Of a DNA stretch of 64,000 nucleotides, positions 26,033 through 36,900 are shown one piece after another. The stretch covers positions 186,001 to 250,000 of the forward strand of contig NZ_BKBA01000004.1 in assembly GCF_007992835.1 (NCBI RefSeq). Direction: 5' to 3'. The stretch's first letter is position 1. Each line of letters starts with the position of its first letter. This DNA comes from Knoellia locipacati (GTDB lineage Bacteria; Actinomycetota; Actinomycetes; Actinomycetales; Dermatophilaceae). The notes under the pieces were generated by a model. That model was given only the letters and a program-made list of their open reading frames with translations. It had not been told where the DNA came from and made no database searches. The position numbers and the translations under genes were made by a program.

Positions 26033-26407
26033 CGGTGACTCCTGTCGTGGACGTGTCGAGCTGCTGTTCACGACAGTGACGGAGGGTTCTTGTGCCACGC
26101 TTGCGTTGTTCTTCAGCCGCAGCCTGGGGCAGTGGCTTCCGGGGGCTGATGCCGTTGCGGAAGGTGCGTTACGCCAGCAGCAACGCCAGAAGTAGAACGC
26201 GATCTGCCAGTTTGCCTTCGAGCCTCTACCTAACTCGGGGATCAATTGGTGCTTGAGGATGGTCTTGTGCAACTCAACAAAGCGCTAGAGCACCAGATCG
26301 TCACTTGGTGAGAGCGGCAGTGGCAAGACCCTTCTTGATCTCATCGTTCTACGGAGACACTCAGGAGCCGCCGTAGGTCTGTGCGGCCTGCCATGGGGCG
26401 TGCACGA
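26033..26407. other. 375-bp gap at the left edge of the defence island
   Basis: No complete gene is visible. GC falls toward the island. On the plus strand an open stretch from 26289 to the TAG at 26409-26411 encodes a P-loop-like string (SLGESGSGKTLLDLIVLRR), possibly a remnant of an ATPase gene. The promoter of the NmrA-like gene must lie near 26040-26100. No integrase or direct repeat was recognised. Confidence 0.4.
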
Positions 26408-28273
26408 TTAGGGGACGTCACCGGCCGCGACGGTCGTCAGGTCGTCGGGGTTCCAGAGCGTCTTGGCGATGTCGCTGTACAAGTTGCCACGTTCGACGAT
26501 GCCAGACGCCTTGAATTCCTCGTACGCGTGGAAGGGCAGACCCGACGTCTTGACGAACGCTAGGAAACCAGGGTTCTTTTCGTAGGCTTGAGGATCCAGG
26601 CTCGCGGCGAGCAAGTTTTGGCTGAAGTACCTCGGGCGCTTCTGCGCATAGGTCTCGTCGTTGTAGCTGGCGTTGAACTGCTTTGGTAGCAGCAACAGGT
26701 CACCGATCCGATTTCGATGACGGGCGAAGTCGGCTTCGTGGCTGAAGTCGTCGGTGTGCCGCTCGGGATGGTCGGCCCAGATGTGCTCGACCTCGTATTT
26801 CACCTTGGCACCGTTGGTGAGTTCGATGTAGTTCGAGGCTTGCCCGGACCTCACGGTGATGTAGTCAGTGATCCGGGCCAGGATCTTGTGTAGTTGGCTG
26901 CGGTTCTGCTGGTGGACGTACAAGCCGTCGTAGTCGAAGGATTCGTCAATCTTGAGCAGGTAATCACGGAGCACCTGAGCTAGGGCAGGCTCGCTCAGGC
27001 CACGAATGTCACGCATGACGGTGAACATCGCGTACTGCATTGTTGAGTAAGCCGTCGCGCGGAAGTTCCAGATGCGGCGCGCGAGCAGGATGTCGGTGAA
27101 GCGGCCGACAAGCTCCAACTTCCTGTCGATGATGGCCGAGTTGTCCTCGACACGCAGTGGCGCTAGGAGCAGTTGATTCTGGAGGGTGAAGCCGAGATCG
27201 GCATTGAAGCGGACGAAGCGCAGAGCACTATCGGGCTCGAACGGTCCAGTCGACGCGTTGAGGATGCGCGCATAGTGATGGCTGTAAAAGTCGAGGTCAC
27301 GGACCACGAACTGGTAGTAGTCATCCGGTGTTTTCAGGCCCACGCTGTCGTGCGCACCCCGGAGCCAGCGGTGGAACTCCGTCCCGATACGATCCCAGTC
27401 CTCGGGCCGCGCCCCCTTCTTTCGCTCTCGGATCTTTGTGGAGTACTGACTCCGCAGCCAAGTCTTGAGGAAGTCGGAACTAGCGTCCTCCGCCTGCTCG
27501 TCAAGGTTGCGGAGCCGCTTGCGCCACAGATCGTTCGCCTTGGTGCGTGGCTTCCCGTCCTCCATGTTGGCGAGCAAGTACCCCTTAAGCATGTCTGCGG
27601 GGGTGAGCTTGAGGCCGCGATCGTTCATCGTTTCGAAGATGGCGTAGGCGTCGTCGTCGCTGTAGGCAGTGATCTGGACGAGCTGGACCCGGTCCTTCAA
27701 CCAGTCGATGAAGAATGGGAGGGCCCCTTCCTTCAACTCGTCCGGGAACAGCCGGTCAAGCTCCGCGTAGCGGGCGACCAAGGTGTGCACGGACTCGGAC
27801 GCGTCAGCAGGCGGCTCGTACTCGCCAAACTCGAACAAGGCCTCCATGCAATCGTTACGGTCGGCCACATCAAGGTTGAACGACTTCTCCCCGAACTTTT
27901 CGGAGTAGATGAGTTCATCGACGTTGACGACTTCATCTCGGCCCTGTTGCAGTCGCCGTAGATAGGTCAGGAACAGCGTGAGGCTCGTAAGCCGCTGCTG
28001 GCCGTCGACGACGAACGGCTGACTTCCCTTCTGGGAAATGATGATCGAGCCGAGGTAGTAGCCAGGGTACTTGGCGACGTGTTTGCGGGCGTGGTCGGGC
28101 TGATACAGGTCGAGGAACTTAGCAGTCAGATCAGCGACGAGCTCGGCAATCTGCTTCGACTCCCACTTGTATTCGCGCTGGTAGTAGTCGATCGAGTACT
28201 TCTTTTTCTCCAGGACCTCGGCGATTGTCTTGGCAACGCCGTCGATGGTGCGGTCGATCTCGGTCACGCTCAT
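26408..28273 (-). CDS. GmrSD-like DUF262/DUF1524 nuclease
   Basis: 621 residues from ATG 28273. GGGAGG abuts that ATG, so the GTG six bases later (28267) may be the true start. The N-terminal DUF262 (GmrS-like) domain has YQREYKW and the DGQQRLTSL motif (about 88-96), linked to NTP-dependent, ParB-like activity. The C-terminal DUF1524 (GmrD-like) HNH region has VEHIWADHPERH (about 493) and HRNRIGDLLLLPKQFN. Single-chain DUF262-DUF1524 proteins are type IV restriction enzymes (GmrSD, BrxU) that cut modified phage DNA. Here it is the last gene of a type III-like operon, 5 bp after Res, suggesting a combined defence: unmodified DNA cut by Mod/Res, modified DNA by this enzyme. Confidence 0.88.
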   Translation of the reverse strand: MSVTEIDRTIDGVAKTIAEVLEKKKYSIDYYQREYKWESKQIAELVADLTAKFLDLYQPDHARKHVAKYPGYYLGSIIISQKGSQPFVVDGQQRLTSLTLFLTYLRRLQQGRDEVVNVDELIYSEKFGEKSFNLDVADRNDCMEALFEFGEYEPPADASESVHTLVARYAELDRLFPDELKEGALPFFIDWLKDRVQLVQITAYSDDDAYAIFETMNDRGLKLTPADMLKGYLLANMEDGKPRTKANDLWRKRLRNLDEQAEDASSDFLKTWLRSQYSTKIRERKKGARPEDWDRIGTEFHRWLRGAHDSVGLKTPDDYYQFVVRDLDFYSHHYARILNASTGPFEPDSALRFVRFNADLGFTLQNQLLLAPLRVEDNSAIIDRKLELVGRFTDILLARRIWNFRATAYSTMQYAMFTVMRDIRGLSEPALAQVLRDYLLKIDESFDYDGLYVHQQNRSQLHKILARITDYITVRSGQASNYIELTNGAKVKYEVEHIWADHPERHTDDFSHEADFARHRNRIGDLLLLPKQFNASYNDETYAQKRPRYFSQNLLAASLDPQAYEKNPGFLAFVKTSGLPFHAYEEFKASGIVERGNLYSDIAKTLWNPDDLTTVAAGDVP

Positions 28274-28278
28274 CCTCC

Positions 28279-31200
28279 CTACGCCGTCACGAGTTCCATG
28301 AGCTTCGAGTAGCTGTCGGCGACGTCGTACTTCACTTGACCCTCGAACTTCTTGTTGACTTCTGCGAAGAACTTCCGGGCGCACTCGATCTTGGCATCCT
28401 CGACACCCTTGAGTTGCAAGGTGGAGAGGGAACCTTTCGTCTCAGCGACGAAGTACACGTGCTTGACCGATCCCCCGGTGAACGCGATCGCCCAGTCCGG
28501 GTTGTAGTTGCCGACGGGGGTCGGGATGAAGAAGCCGCGGGGCAACTTGGCGTACACCTCGACCTCGGTGCTCGTGTCCAGCTCCGTGACGAAGTCACGC
28601 TCGAGCTTCGAGTCCGTGACGACGTAGTCGTACACGTGCTTCTTGAGCTTCTCACCTGCCTTGGCGAAGTTCTGTGCGCTCTGGTTCTCCGTGAAGATGG
28701 CGGTGTCGAAGCTGTCTTCGAGTGCGTCGTACGCGAGGTGCTCAACGATGACTGTCGCCTTCTGCTCGTTGATCAGACGTGCGGCTTCGGTGATGAACTG
28801 CTCTGCGTTAAGGCGGAACTTGGCGAAGGTGTTCGGGTTGATCCGGCCAAGGATCGCAGCGGCGGTGCGCCGGGTGAGCTGGGTCTTCTCAGTGATCTCC
28901 CCGAGCAGGTCGTACTGCACCTGAGACCCCGCGGAAACGGTCTCGGTCTGCGTTGACGTCTTGGAGAGGTCGAACCCCGCACCGCTGGCCAGGTCGTCAG
29001 CGTCTAGCGACTCTCGCTGCCGGCCCGCCTGAATGACGTACTGCATGGCGGCGACGTTCAAGTGGGTGTCCAGAGATGCCACGCACTTGCCAATCAGCTC
29101 AGCCGAGTCGAACTCGACCTGGTAGACGGCCTTGTGGTTGATCCGATTCCAGAGCTCTTGGAACTCCTTCTTCTTGAAGTTCGCCTCGTTGAGCGGGATC
29201 TTCTTCGGTTTGCGAGCGTCTGAAGGGACGGGCAGGTCGACGTACAGTGCGTCGACCAGGGGCCAGACGAAGTCGATGACGGGCTTCAGGACATCGGACG
29301 TCGGCTGTGCGAGGGTCCCGTTTTTTTTGGCTTCGATGTAAGCGTCGGAGACTGTGTCGTCATCGTTGATGTAGTCGTTCTTGACCAGGTACTTGTAAAG
29401 CGCCTGGGCGAGCGCTTCCTCGACAATCGACTCGCCGTCCGCGGTGTGGATCGTCTTGCCGGTGAAGAACTTGACGCTGGCCTTGCGCGGCCGCGCCGCG
29501 AGGGACGCGGCGATCTCCTTCTGCAGCCCAGCGACGAAGTCGGTGTAGGACTCGTCGGTCACGACGGTGAGTTCGTTGATGTCGTGGACCGTGACGGGGT
29601 TGTCCATGCGCTCTCCATGCTGGTCCACCGCCAGCCGCAGGCCACGCCCGATCTCCTGACGACGAGAGATCGTGTTGTCGCTCTTCTTGAGCATGCCCAT
29701 CACGAACACGTTGGGGTTGTCCCAGCCCTCGCGGAGAGCCGAGTGCGAGAACAAGAACCGCACCGGCTCCTCGAAGGACAGGAGGCGTTCCTTGTTCTTG
29801 AGGATCAGGTCGTATGCCGCAACGTCTTTCGACTGGCCCTTCTCGTCGCCGGTCTTGTGTACGTCGCCGTCGACCAGCCGCTTGCTCTTCCTGTCGATCG
29901 AGAAGTAGCCCTGGTGCACCCCGCGGGCCGTATCCCGGGTGAGGTACTGCTTGTAGGCCGCTGTTGCTCCATCCAGATCCAACTCCCCGAGCACCTCGTC
30001 AACAAGAGCGGCGTACTCCTCCTCAAACAGGCGGGCGTAGTCGCCGAGCGTGTCCTCACGGTCATAGTCGCGGTACTTGGCGACCTCGTCGATGAAGAAG
30101 AGTGAGAGGACCTTGATGTCCTGGCTGAAGAGCTCGCGTTCCTTATCGATGTGGGCGCGGATGACCTCGCGAATCTGTATGCGGCGCTTGGTTTCCTCGG
30201 TGACGTCACGGTCAGCGAGCTGCCCTGCGACGACGACGTCCCCGCTGCTCAAGGTGATGGTGTCGTCGATGGCACTAACGTCGTTGACAACGAGTCCCTT
30301 GTAGGCCTCGATGCCGTTCGCGAGGTCGTGGAGTCGGGTGCCCTTGGTAACGCGCTTGAGCTGGCGCTTGATTGGACCACCCTTGGTTTGGACTTCCAAC
30401 TCGACGCGGGCGGTAGGCGGCTGGCCCTTCTTCACCTCAATCGCGTCAAGGTAGAGGTACGCCGTAGACCCGGCGAGGCCCTTGACCGTGATCCCGCGCA
30501 CTGCGATCTTCTTGACAAGCCTCTGGTTGTAGGCGTCGAGCGCGTCGAGTCGGTGGATTTTGGTGTGCTCGACCTTATGGGTCGCCGAGTAGCGAAGCAC
30601 CATCAGGGCGTTGAACCGCGACAAAGCTTCCAGCGACTTCGGAGCGCCGATCTTTTGTGGTTCGTCGATGATCACAATGGGCCGGTTTGCGCTAATGACA
30701 TCGATCGGCCGCCGGGACTGGAAGTCGTCCAAGACGTCGTAGATGCGCCGGTTTTCCTTGCCCGTGGAGTTGAAGGCCTGGATGTTGATGACCATGACCT
30801 GCACGCCAGCATCCGAACTGAAGCGCTCGAGCTCGTGCAGTTGGGTGGAGTTGTAGATGAACGAACGAGGCTTCGTGCCATACGTCTGCTGGAAGTGTTC
30901 CGCGGTCACGTCGAACGATTTCTTGACACCCTCGCGGATTGCGACCGATGGCACAACGATGATGAACTTCGACCAGCCGTAGCGCTTGTTCAGCTCCATA
31001 ATCGTCTTGATGTAGACGTACGTCTTGCCCGTGCCGGTCTCCATCTCGATGTCGAGATTGGGTGCGCCTGGCGCCGCCTTGCTGTCCAGAATCATGGGCG
31101 CCAGCGGCAGGTTTCGGGACTTCTGTACCTCATGCAGGTTTTCGAGCAACTGCGTCGCCGAGAGCTCGATCTCGGCGTTGCGCAGACCTGAGTCCGGCGT

Positions 31201-31359
31201 CGTACTGGTCTCGAACAGAGCCGGAGCGGCGCTCGGCTTCAGGCGGCCGGGGTCGATCCTGTAGGAGATGCCGGTCTGTCGAGACTGTCCCGTAAACACG
31301 TCGACCACCGAATCGACTGCGTCCGTCTGGTACTTCTGAATCTTGAATTGGAGTTGCAT
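28279..31359 (-). CDS. res: Type III restriction endonuclease subunit Res
   Basis: 1026 residues. N-terminal SF2 helicase: motif I METGTGKT (about 104-111), motif II VIIDEPQ (about 229-234) and motif III YSATHK. RQEIGRGLRL is motif VI. The C-terminus has a PD-(D/E)xK nuclease: NPDWAIAF (about 952) followed by VAETKGS (about 972). This is the full Res architecture: ATP-driven translocation and cleavage 25-27 bp from the recognition site, requiring Mod. It begins 5 bp after the mod stop. GC and codon use are visibly lower than in flanking genes, consistent with horizontal transfer. Confidence 0.93.
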   Translation of the reverse strand: MQLQFKIQKYQTDAVDSVVDVFTGQSRQTGISYRIDPGRLKPSAAPALFETSTTPDSGLRNAEIELSATQLLENLHEVQKSRNLPLAPMILDSKAAPGAPNLDIEMETGTGKTYVYIKTIMELNKRYGWSKFIIVVPSVAIREGVKKSFDVTAEHFQQTYGTKPRSFIYNSTQLHELERFSSDAGVQVMVINIQAFNSTGKENRRIYDVLDDFQSRRPIDVISANRPIVIIDEPQKIGAPKSLEALSRFNALMVLRYSATHKVEHTKIHRLDALDAYNQRLVKKIAVRGITVKGLAGSTAYLYLDAIEVKKGQPPTARVELEVQTKGGPIKRQLKRVTKGTRLHDLANGIEAYKGLVVNDVSAIDDTITLSSGDVVVAGQLADRDVTEETKRRIQIREVIRAHIDKERELFSQDIKVLSLFFIDEVAKYRDYDREDTLGDYARLFEEEYAALVDEVLGELDLDGATAAYKQYLTRDTARGVHQGYFSIDRKSKRLVDGDVHKTGDEKGQSKDVAAYDLILKNKERLLSFEEPVRFLFSHSALREGWDNPNVFVMGMLKKSDNTISRRQEIGRGLRLAVDQHGERMDNPVTVHDINELTVVTDESYTDFVAGLQKEIAASLAARPRKASVKFFTGKTIHTADGESIVEEALAQALYKYLVKNDYINDDDTVSDAYIEAKKNGTLAQPTSDVLKPVIDFVWPLVDALYVDLPVPSDARKPKKIPLNEANFKKKEFQELWNRINHKAVYQVEFDSAELIGKCVASLDTHLNVAAMQYVIQAGRQRESLDADDLASGAGFDLSKTSTQTETVSAGSQVQYDLLGEITEKTQLTRRTAAAILGRINPNTFAKFRLNAEQFITEAARLINEQKATVIVEHLAYDALEDSFDTAIFTENQSAQNFAKAGEKLKKHVYDYVVTDSKLERDFVTELDTSTEVEVYAKLPRGFFIPTPVGNYNPDWAIAFTGGSVKHVYFVAETKGSLSTLQLKGVEDAKIECARKFFAEVNKKFEGQVKYDVADSYSKLMELVTA

Positions 31360-31364
31360 CTTCG

Positions 31365-33251
31365 TCAGATGACCTTCACGTCAGATGAGGGGGAGATCTC
31401 TTTGAAGATCTGCTCCGCGTTGATCCGCGCATCGTCGGAGGCAAATCCTGCGTCTCGAAAGACAGCTCGCAACGGCTGTCGCTTCGCCAGGTCGCGGACG
31501 AGTTCGGGCGAGATGCGCTTGCTGAAGCATGCGACGAGCGCGCCACCATCGACGAGGAAGACCTCGTGCTCCTCGACCGTCTCGGACACGATGGGCGCGG
31601 TGATCTCTAGCCCCCAATCCAACAGCACTTGGAAGAGAAGGTCCTCTCCGGTTCGTCCTTGCTTCACACTAGACCCGAGACCCTCCAGTGACTGTTGGTC
31701 GGTCTCGTCAGGCACGCGTAGCACGTCAGCCATATTCGTGGTGTCGACTCGAACGGCTCGGAAACCGACGTCAAGTTGATCGCCAATCATGCCCGCACCG
31801 TCACGGATAGAAGTTCCCGCTCGTCGGATCCGCTCCTTCGCAATCTCGGCAATGTTTGAATAGCCGGCCTTTGCGGCAGCCGAGCCCGCTGGAACCTTTT
31901 CGGCCAATTGGACCTGAATAAAACTACGACGTCCGCCGTCAGTAGCGTTCAACTCCATGACTGCGTGGGCAGTCGTGCCCGAACCAGCAAAAAAGTCGAG
32001 CACCAGTGAGTCCGAATCGGTCGCGATGTGGAGTATCTTCCTCAGAAGGCCGACCGGCTTGGGGTTGGAAAAAATTCCGGCACCGAGAAGGTCTTTGACC
32101 ACCATGGTTGCCTTTTTGTTTCCCTCGATGTCATCCCAATAGTTTGAAACCTGCTTGGTACGACCTTCGAGGTAATATTTCACGTAAGGCTTCCAAATCC
32201 CCGACAGGTCGCTGTTCCAAACAATCATGTCCTCAGCGACCCAGCGATCGTATTGGTCCCTCCCAGCACGCCACCTGCTCTCGTACCCTCCGGGCCCCAC
32301 GGGGTAAACGGCGGTTCCATCCGGCGCCGTAACCGCGTAGTACATCGATGGCCGATCTTCACGGCGATCGTTGCTTCCGGTCTTGCGGAACTGGAGTGTG
32401 CTGAATCGGCCGCGCTCATCCGCTTCGCGGAACCTGGCGACGTCCTTATCGTCGAGCGGCAACCCATTGGGCACATAGGAATTTCGGTTGCGCGCAGCCA
32501 CCAGCAGGAAGTCGATACTGCTACCGATATGGCTCGCATCTTGGCCAGTGGTCGTTCCCTTGGAGACAGCAATCTGGCCGATGAAGTTCGCTTCACCGAA
32601 AACGGCATCCATTAGTTTCCGCAGATTGTCGACCTCGTGTTCGCTAATGCTCACGAAAATCACCCCGTCGTCGGACAGAAGGTTCCTAGCCAGCCTTAGG
32701 CGCGGATACATAAAACTAAGCCAGTCCGAGTGGAATCGCCCACTGGTCTCGAGATTGGTGATCAGGCGAGAGCCTTCGTCGTTGGATTGGCCGGATTTAG
32801 CCAGGTAGTCTGCGACTGTCTCACCGAAGTCATCGTTGTAGACGAAGTCGTGGCCGGTGTTATAAGGCGGGTCAATGTAGATTACCTTAACCTTACTGAG
32901 GTACGACTCCTGAAGCAGTTTCAGCGCATCAAGGTTGTCACCTTCGATGAACAGGTTTTTTGTGGCGTCGAAGTCCACTGACTCCTTACGAATGGGTCGG
33001 AGCGTCTTTGCGATGGGAGCGTTGGCTGCGAACGCCGAGGCACGCTTGCCCGGCCAGTCGAGCTGGTAACGCTCTTGCGGCCCCTCTACTAGGTGATCGG
33101 AAAGTTCCTGGCGAAGCAGGTCGAAGTCGACTGCACGGACCGTGTTTCCTTCCGGGTCGACGGCCTCTGTCATGACGCCCGGAAACAACTCGGCGATCTT
33201 GGCGGTGTTGTTCGCCGTCACGTCCGATGATGTCATTCGAAGCTTCTCCAC
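31365..33251 (-). CDS. mod: Type III DNA adenine methyltransferase Mod
   Basis: 628 residues from GTG 33251, chosen because GAGG precedes it and the opening MEKLRM is typical of this family (ATG 33236 is internal). Motif IV DPPYNTG (about 127-133) precedes motif I FAGSGTT (about 418-424), the beta-class order of N6-adenine methyltransferases such as EcoP15I Mod. The region between holds the target-recognition domain (about 200-390). Mod defines the recognition sequence for both methylation and Res cleavage. It starts 8 bp after DUF4391. Confidence 0.93.
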   Translation of the reverse strand: MEKLRMTSSDVTANNTAKIAELFPGVMTEAVDPEGNTVRAVDFDLLRQELSDHLVEGPQERYQLDWPGKRASAFAANAPIAKTLRPIRKESVDFDATKNLFIEGDNLDALKLLQESYLSKVKVIYIDPPYNTGHDFVYNDDFGETVADYLAKSGQSNDEGSRLITNLETSGRFHSDWLSFMYPRLRLARNLLSDDGVIFVSISEHEVDNLRKLMDAVFGEANFIGQIAVSKGTTTGQDASHIGSSIDFLLVAARNRNSYVPNGLPLDDKDVARFREADERGRFSTLQFRKTGSNDRREDRPSMYYAVTAPDGTAVYPVGPGGYESRWRAGRDQYDRWVAEDMIVWNSDLSGIWKPYVKYYLEGRTKQVSNYWDDIEGNKKATMVVKDLLGAGIFSNPKPVGLLRKILHIATDSDSLVLDFFAGSGTTAHAVMELNATDGGRRSFIQVQLAEKVPAGSAAAKAGYSNIAEIAKERIRRAGTSIRDGAGMIGDQLDVGFRAVRVDTTNMADVLRVPDETDQQSLEGLGSSVKQGRTGEDLLFQVLLDWGLEITAPIVSETVEEHEVFLVDGGALVACFSKRISPELVRDLAKRQPLRAVFRDAGFASDDARINAEQIFKEISPSSDVKVI

Positions 33252-33259
33252 GGTGATCC

Positions 33260-33961
33260 TCAGTTCGTGTTGCCCGGGGACGGGCTGTCGATCGGGCTCG
33301 TGAGGTCCACGAGCATTGCTTGCTTGGTTTTTAAGGTTCGACGCAGATCGAACCTGCGATTGAGTTGCGGTTCGTTCCGGAGCTTCCGCTCCAGAACAGC
33401 GATCTCGCGCTCCAATGACCGAACGGTCGTGAGCCTGGCGATGACCTCCGACACGTTTTCGCCAGGGCGCGACGCGACTGGCATCAGCGGCTGTATCAGA
33501 GCTGTGTACATGCTCGTCAGGTCGATGGCGGTCGGAAGCGGCACTCGGCGATGGGGTGTCTGCTGCCATTCGGTGCTGAAGTAGGGGCCCACTTTTGGGG
33601 CACCGGCGCCGAGTTGCTTGTGAGCGGCCACCATGCGGATGCTTCCGATTGCGCCCTCCCCGCGGCTGATCTCGAAAATGATCGGTGTTCGTACAGCCTT
33701 GTCGATCGCAGCCAGCACACTCTCCGCGACGTCCTCGTCCTTGGCGACGATCTCGAAGATCTGGATCTCGACAACCTCACCGCTGCCCGGAAGGTTAATC
33801 GTCGACTCGGCAAGCTTGTAAGCCCAGGTGATCCGTCGTACGTCGGACACGAAGCGATCCTTGACGGTTGCGCCGAGAGAGGCGCGTTCGTAGAACTTGG
33901 TCTTCGGCACAATCCGTCCGAACTCCGCCGCACTCGGCCACCGGTAGAGCGGCACCGTCAT
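33260..33961 (-). CDS. DUF4391-family protein of the restriction operon
   Basis: 233 residues. The ATG (33961) overlaps the stop of the upstream helicase as ATGA. The sequence (VPLYRWPSAAEFGRIVPKTKFYERA; MVAAHKQL; GPYFSTEWQQ) matches my recollection of DUF4391, which is repeatedly found next to type III mod genes and large helicases. The C-terminal third is a predicted coiled coil (VRSLEREIAVLERKLRNEPQ). It has no known activity and may be an adaptor joining the helicase to Mod/Res. Confidence 0.78.
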   Translation of the reverse strand: MTVPLYRWPSAAEFGRIVPKTKFYERASLGATVKDRFVSDVRRITWAYKLAESTINLPGSGEVVEIQIFEIVAKDEDVAESVLAAIDKAVRTPIIFEISRGEGAIGSIRMVAAHKQLGAGAPKVGPYFSTEWQQTPHRRVPLPTAIDLTSMYTALIQPLMPVASRPGENVSEVIARLTTVRSLEREIAVLERKLRNEPQLNRRFDLRRTLKTKQAMLVDLTSPIDSPSPGNTN

Positions 33962-36900
33962 GGGCTCCCCTGCTCCGGATCAACGACGGCAAGGAACGCA
34001 ATCAGCTCGAAGTCCTCGAGGCCGCCGATGGCCTGGCTGAGGGCCGTTGTCGGGCCATCGGTGAAGAGACTATCCAGGTCGCGTTCGTCGGTGACCTCGA
34101 TCATTGACCGGATAGCTGCGGTGAGCAGTTCGGAGTACCTGCCCATCTCGGCGCCTTCACCGGTTGACGCGTTGAAGACACGTGTGACCGCACCTACTGG
34201 TTCGTCGTACGGGCGGCAGCCGGCACGGATCACATCCAGCAGTTGCTTCACCTCGGTGTGGTCTGCAATGACGTTGCCGGCCTCGTCCAGGTAGATCAGG
34301 TAGTGAGGGTGGAGGCGGTTGCCGCGGTCGATGTTCTCGTCAGCGTCCACGTTGCGAAGCGCAAAGATGACGCCCGGCTTGAGCCCGTTGGTCCGGTCCG
34401 CCGGGACGACGGCGTGGAGCCCCTTCGGCAGCGTGTCGAGTGCGCCGTGCTCGTTGATATACCCGAGAAGGTCCATCCGGAAGTCATTGAGGCCGAGGTC
34501 AGTGATGGAGACGCCGGTGCGCACGTCTTCGAGCTCGATGATGTCGTCCTGGAGTTTGCGGAGCTGCTCCTTGCGGTAGGCCGCGTCAGCGCTGGCCGGG
34601 TCGAGGATGTTGTCGTCGCCCACGGCCGCGAGGTCCGCGATCACCATGCGATTCTCGACGCGTTCCTTAAGGTTGATGTACTCGTCCAGCGAGATGTCGG
34701 GCCAGAAGTTGACGAGCTGAATCTGCGCGTTGGTCGAGCCGATGCGGTCGACTCGACCGAAGCGCTGGATGATTCGTACCGGGTTCCAATGGATGTCGTA
34801 GTTGACCAGGTAGTCGCAGTCCTGGAGGTTCTGACCCTCACTGATGACGTCGGTTCCGATGAGAACGTCGAGTTCGGCGGTCTCCTTCGGCATGGTGAGG
34901 TGGCGCTGCTTCGAGCGGGGCGAGAACAGCGTCAGGACCTGCTGAAAGTCGTGGCCGGGGCCGAGGGTTGTCTTGGCTGCGTGTGCGCCTCCCGTGATGA
35001 TCGCGCTCTCCAGGCCCACCTTGCTGAACGAAGGCGCGAGCTCTCGGAAAAGGTAGTGGGCCGTGTCGGCGAAGGCAGTAAAGATCAGCGCCTTGTGGTT
35101 GCCGAGATTGATGGGGTTGGCGGCCTTGTCCTCGATCAACCGTTTGAGCCGCTGAAGCTTTGCGTCGCGGTCGGGCGTGACCTTCTCCATCTCCTCCAGC
35201 AACTCTCGGAGGGTCTCCCGGTCGTTCCAAAGGTCGCTTCGCCAGGACTCGACGTCGATGTCTTCAAGGTCGATCTTGATCTTCTCGCCAAAAGTCAGTG
35301 CTTCAAGGTTGGCGTCATCATCGTCATCGACGTCGAGGTCGAGGTTGGCGAAGTCCACATCCAGTTCTGTCATCGCGCCCCCACGTGTCTCGAGTCGGCC
35401 AAGCGTCTCGTCGACGGCGCCTTCGATCCTCCCGACCGTGAGTCTGAACGCTTCAACCGAGCTCTCCAGTCGCTTGAGCAGGTTGACCGTCATCAGTTTC
35501 TTCAAGCCTTGCTCGCGGCCGAGCTGGCCGAGGTTGGACCGTGCGGTGCCGCCCTTGACGTTGTAAAGGTCCTCGTACTTGCCGATCCTGCTAGGAAAGA
35601 CATAGGCCAGGGGGGTGTAGACCGCGAGCGTCAGAGCTTGAATCTGTTCGAAAATCTCGTTGAAGGTGGCGACCCCTGCTAGGTCGGTGAGCGGCGCTCG
35701 AATCGAGACCGGTGGGAGACGCTCGGGGAACGCTCCGATCTCCGTGGTGTCGTAGAAGGCTTGGATGTGCTTACGAGATCGGGCGATGGTCACGGCGTCC
35801 AAGAGCTCGAAAAAGTCGAAGTCGAGCATCTTGAGGATCTGGTCGGTGGTTCGGGTCTCCGGTGGCAGTTTCGACCAGTTGTTGAAGACACGCTGAGCGT
35901 CGCGGAATACGTTCTCGACGGTGGTCGACAGGTTGAGGTGTTGGGTGAGGCTCTCCGACTCGCCCTCGTAAGCAAGTTGAAGTTGGTTCTTCAGGTCGTT
36001 GAATCGGTTGTTGACCGGTGTGGCCGAGAGCATCAGGACCTTGGTCTTGACGCCTTCGCGGATGACGCGGCGCATGAGGCGCTGGTATCGGGACTCCTTC
36101 TCTTCCGCGTAATCGGCATTCCGGAAGTTGTGTGACTCGTCGATCACGACGAGGTCGTAGTTGCCCCAGTTGATCCGGTCGAGACGCAGTCCCATGGACT
36201 CACCGCGACTGCGCGAGAGATCGGTGTGTGCCAGCACGTCGTAGTTGAACCGGTCGGTCGCGAAGATATTGGTCGTGAGGTTGGCGTTGTAGTTGGTCCA
36301 GTTCTCCGACAGCTTCTTTGGGGCGAGAACCAGGACCGACTTGTTGCGCAGTTCATAATATTTGATGACGGCCAGCGCGGTGAAGGTCTTGCCGAGGCCG
36401 ACGCTGTCGGCGAGTATGCAGCCGTTGTAGGTCTCCAGCTTATTGATGATGCCGATCGCCGCATCGCGCTGGAAGTTGTAAAGGCTCTGCCACACCTGGG
36501 TCTCTTGGTAGCCCGTGCGGTCGTTCGGAAGCACGTCTTCGTTGATGTCGTCGAGGAACTTTGCGAACAGGTTGTAGAGGATCAGGAAGTAGATACGCGC
36601 TGGGGAGTTCTCGGCATATACGCCGGCGATGTGCTCAACCACCGCGTCCGTCACATCATCGAGCTGCGCAGGGTTGTTCCAGATCTGGTCAAAGAGCGCG
36701 ACGTACTGCGACGTCATCGGCGCGTCGTCGACGCGGTGGACCATGTTGGAGACCGCATTGCCCCGTTCGTAGCCGAGGTCTGCGGTCGTGAATCCCTGAA
36801 GAGGCATGTACGCGGTCTTGTCATCCACTACGGCGAACTGCTGCATCGGGTTGCCAGTGGAGTTCGACTGAAACCGGACTTTCCGCCGAACCCAGTCAGC

